Of a stretch of DNA of 5,517 nucleotides, positions 4,082-5,517 are shown piece by piece. Location: positions 1 through 5,517 of the forward strand of contig CAMMCS010000135.1 in assembly GCA_946494635.1 (NCBI GenBank), in the 5' to 3' direction. The notes beneath the pieces were generated by a model, which made no database searches, had not been told where the DNA came from, and was given only the letters and a program-made list of their open reading frames with translations. This DNA is from an uncultured Oscillibacter sp. (lineage in GTDB: Bacteria > Bacillota > Clostridia > Oscillospirales > Oscillospiraceae). Position numbers and translations under genes: made by a program. How positions within the stretch are numbered: position 1 is the stretch's first letter; every line of letters starts with the position of its first letter.

Positions 4082-5517
4082 AGCTTGCGCTGTGCAATCA
4101 CCTGGGATGCACCAGCTTCACCAATAAAGGTATAATAAATGTCAATGCGCTGCTGCCGATGGCCGCTGCTTTTATCCCCCTCATGGATCACAATTTTCTC
4201 AATCAGGTCATGGAGCATTCCGGGGGTAAGTTCATCAAAAGCGGTGTACTTTTTTGCTACCTTGAGGAAGCTGTCAATGTTGACGGTTTTGCTGTCTATC
4301 TCTGCGAGTTGGGCTTGAATATCCTGAACCTCACCCCGAAGGGTTTGCTGTTCCTGCTCGTAATCGGCAGAGAGTATCCTGAACCGTTCATCGGACAGCT
4401 TTCCAGTTATGGAGTCCTCATACAGCCGCTTGATGATGTTATCCAGATCGTTGGCCCTGTGTTCTTTTTGCGCCAGTTCCTTTTGCAGTGACTGTACCTG
4501 AACCTTCTGCTCCTGAATGGAACGGCTGGTCAACCGCCGAACAAATTCCTGCTCATCCTCTTGTGCCAACTGTACCACCTGTTTCAAATTGTCCAGTATC
4601 AGCTTTTCAAGAGTCACAGCGCGAATATAGTGCATGGTGCAGCTTTTTGTTCGGTCACGGTACTTGCCACAGCAGTAGCATTCCTGTCCCTTGCTGACGG
4701 TTTGGCCTCGATGTGCCCGCAGCGGAGAACCGCAGTCTGCACAGAACAGCATACCGGAAAAGAGAGCAGGTGTGTCTTGCTTTTTGGGTCTGCGCCGACG
4801 TTCCCGGATACGCTGCACTGTTTCCCAATCCTCCGGACTAACCAAAGCCTCATGGGTGTTCTCAAAAACCATTTGCTGATCTTCCGGAGTTACCATCCGC
4901 TTTTTCAACTTGTAGGATTTAGAGTAGGTCTTAAAATTGACGGTATGGCCCAGGTACTCTTTGTAAGAAAGGATATTTTCAATGGTGCTATCCGACCATA
5001 CACATTCCGCATCAGGGTAGTAATTGCGAGTGCTTCCTGTGCGCCGATAAGCCAATGTGCCAGGTGTTGGAATGTTTCTGCGGGTCAGTTCGTTTGCAAT
5101 CTGTACCGGGCCAAGACCCTGAATACATAAGTCGAAAATCAACTTGACCACCCAGGCTGTATCTTCATCCGGCACAAGCATACCATCTTTCCCCTTGATA
5201 TAACCATAGGGAGGATGAGTGCTGATACGCTTACCAGACATTCCTTTCATCCGGGCCACAGCTCGTTGCTTGCGGGAACAATCTCTCGCGTACCACTCGT
5301 TGAACAGATTAACAAACGGGGTTAAGTCATTTTCCCCCTTTTGGGAGTCCACGTTGTTGGAGATAGCAATAAAGTGAATATCGTACTGTGCAAAGAGAAC
5401 TTCAGTGAACATTCCGACCTGCAAATAGTCACGGCCAAAACGGGACATATCCTTGATGATGACCCGCTTTACTGTTCCGGCCTCTACATCGGCAATCATC
5501 CTCTTGAAGTCAGGTCG
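4063..5517 (-). CDS. Large serine recombinase (resolvase + recombinase + zinc ribbon + DUF4368), N-terminus outside window
   Basis: Large serine recombinases cut and rejoin DNA at att sites to integrate or excise mobile elements. 484 residues are visible; the frame is still open at 5517 (first residues RPDFKR), so the start and catalytic serine lie beyond the edge. Numbering from the Met at 5499: the rest of the resolvase domain includes DMSRFGRD (17-24), whose two arginines match resolvase active-site positions. The recombinase domain begins near THPPYGYIKG (94-103). A zinc ribbon carries C253-x2-C256, C276/C277 and C287. A charged, glutamine-rich coiled coil spans about 312-405. A DUF4368-like end follows, with LHDLIEKIVIHEG (429-441) and RIDIYYTFIGEA. 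This domain order is typical of recombinases from clostridial conjugative or mobilisable elements. By eye its G+C is clearly below the neighbouring operon, consistent with transfer. No frameshift is visible. The gene probably sits at one end of an element extending rightward past 5517. Confidence 0.93.
   Translation of the reverse strand, partial: RPDFKRMIADVEAGTVKRVIIKDMSRFGRDYLQVGMFTEVLFAQYDIHFIAISNNVDSQKGENDLTPFVNLFNEWYARDCSRKQRAVARMKGMSGKRISTHPPYGYIKGKDGMLVPDEDTAWVVKLIFDLCIQGLGPVQIANELTRRNIPTPGTLAYRRTGSTRNYYPDAECVWSDSTIENILSYKEYLGHTVNFKTYSKSYKLKKRMVTPEDQQMVFENTHEALVSPEDWETVQRIRERRRRPKKQDTPALFSGMLFCADCGSPLRAHRGQTVSKGQECYCCGKYRDRTKSCTMHYIRAVTLEKLILDNLKQVVQLAQEDEQEFVRRLTSRSIQEQKVQVQSLQKELAQKEHRANDLDNIIKRLYEDSITGKLSDERFRILSADYEQEQQTLRGEVQDIQAQLAEIDSKTVNIDSFLKVAKKYTAFDELTPGMLHDLIEKIVIHEGDKSSGHRQQRIDIYYTFIGEAGASQVIAQRKLKGKVA

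Overview
The window looks like a chromosomal segment of a high-G+C, Gram-positive gut Clostridium relative, probably Oscillospiraceae (Flavonifractor/Lawsonibacter-like). That placement is inference. It rests on a Firmicutes-type pyruvate kinase with a C-terminal PEP-utilising mobile domain, two GT4 enzymes of the Gram-positive glycolipid type, strong AGGAGG-like ribosome binding sites, and a clostridial-style serine recombinase. I could not run any database search.

Layout. (1) Positions 1-536, plus strand: the 3' end of pyk, closed by a textbook intrinsic terminator (545-580). (2) Positions 676-3564, minus strand: a compact three-gene operon, read right to left. It encodes a GT4 enzyme resembling diacylglycerol glucosyltransferases, a small VTT-domain (TVP38/TMEM64/DedA-like) membrane protein joined to it by an ATGA overlap, and a second GT4 enzyme resembling those that extend glycolipids. 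It converges on pyk. (3) Positions 3565-4062: no assigned protein gene. This stretch holds a roughly 200-nt operon leader with an odd peptide-like open frame, two sigma-A-type promoter candidates pointing into the operon, an operator-like dyad, an 18-bp near-palindrome, and two hairpins whose G-U pairs suit opposite transcription directions. (4) Positions 4063-5517, minus strand: a large serine recombinase, cut by the window edge at its N-terminus. It is visibly lower in G+C than the operon and probably marks the end of an integrated mobile element.

How the genes may work together (inference). The first GT4 would put a glucose on diacylglycerol at the inner membrane face. The last GT4 would add a second sugar, giving a diglycosyl-diacylglycerol used as a bilayer lipid or lipoteichoic-acid-type anchor. 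The VTT protein in between is a reasonable candidate for moving a lipid, possibly the glycolipid itself, across the membrane. The recombinase is probably unrelated to this pathway. Its element seems to have landed just upstream of the operon promoters, so its boundary may matter for operon expression.

I see no CRISPR array, tRNA, rRNA, toxin-antitoxin pair or recognisable defence system. The most interesting items are the VTT/glycosyltransferase arrangement, the peptide-like leader, and the unexplained hairpin/promoter region beside the recombinase.
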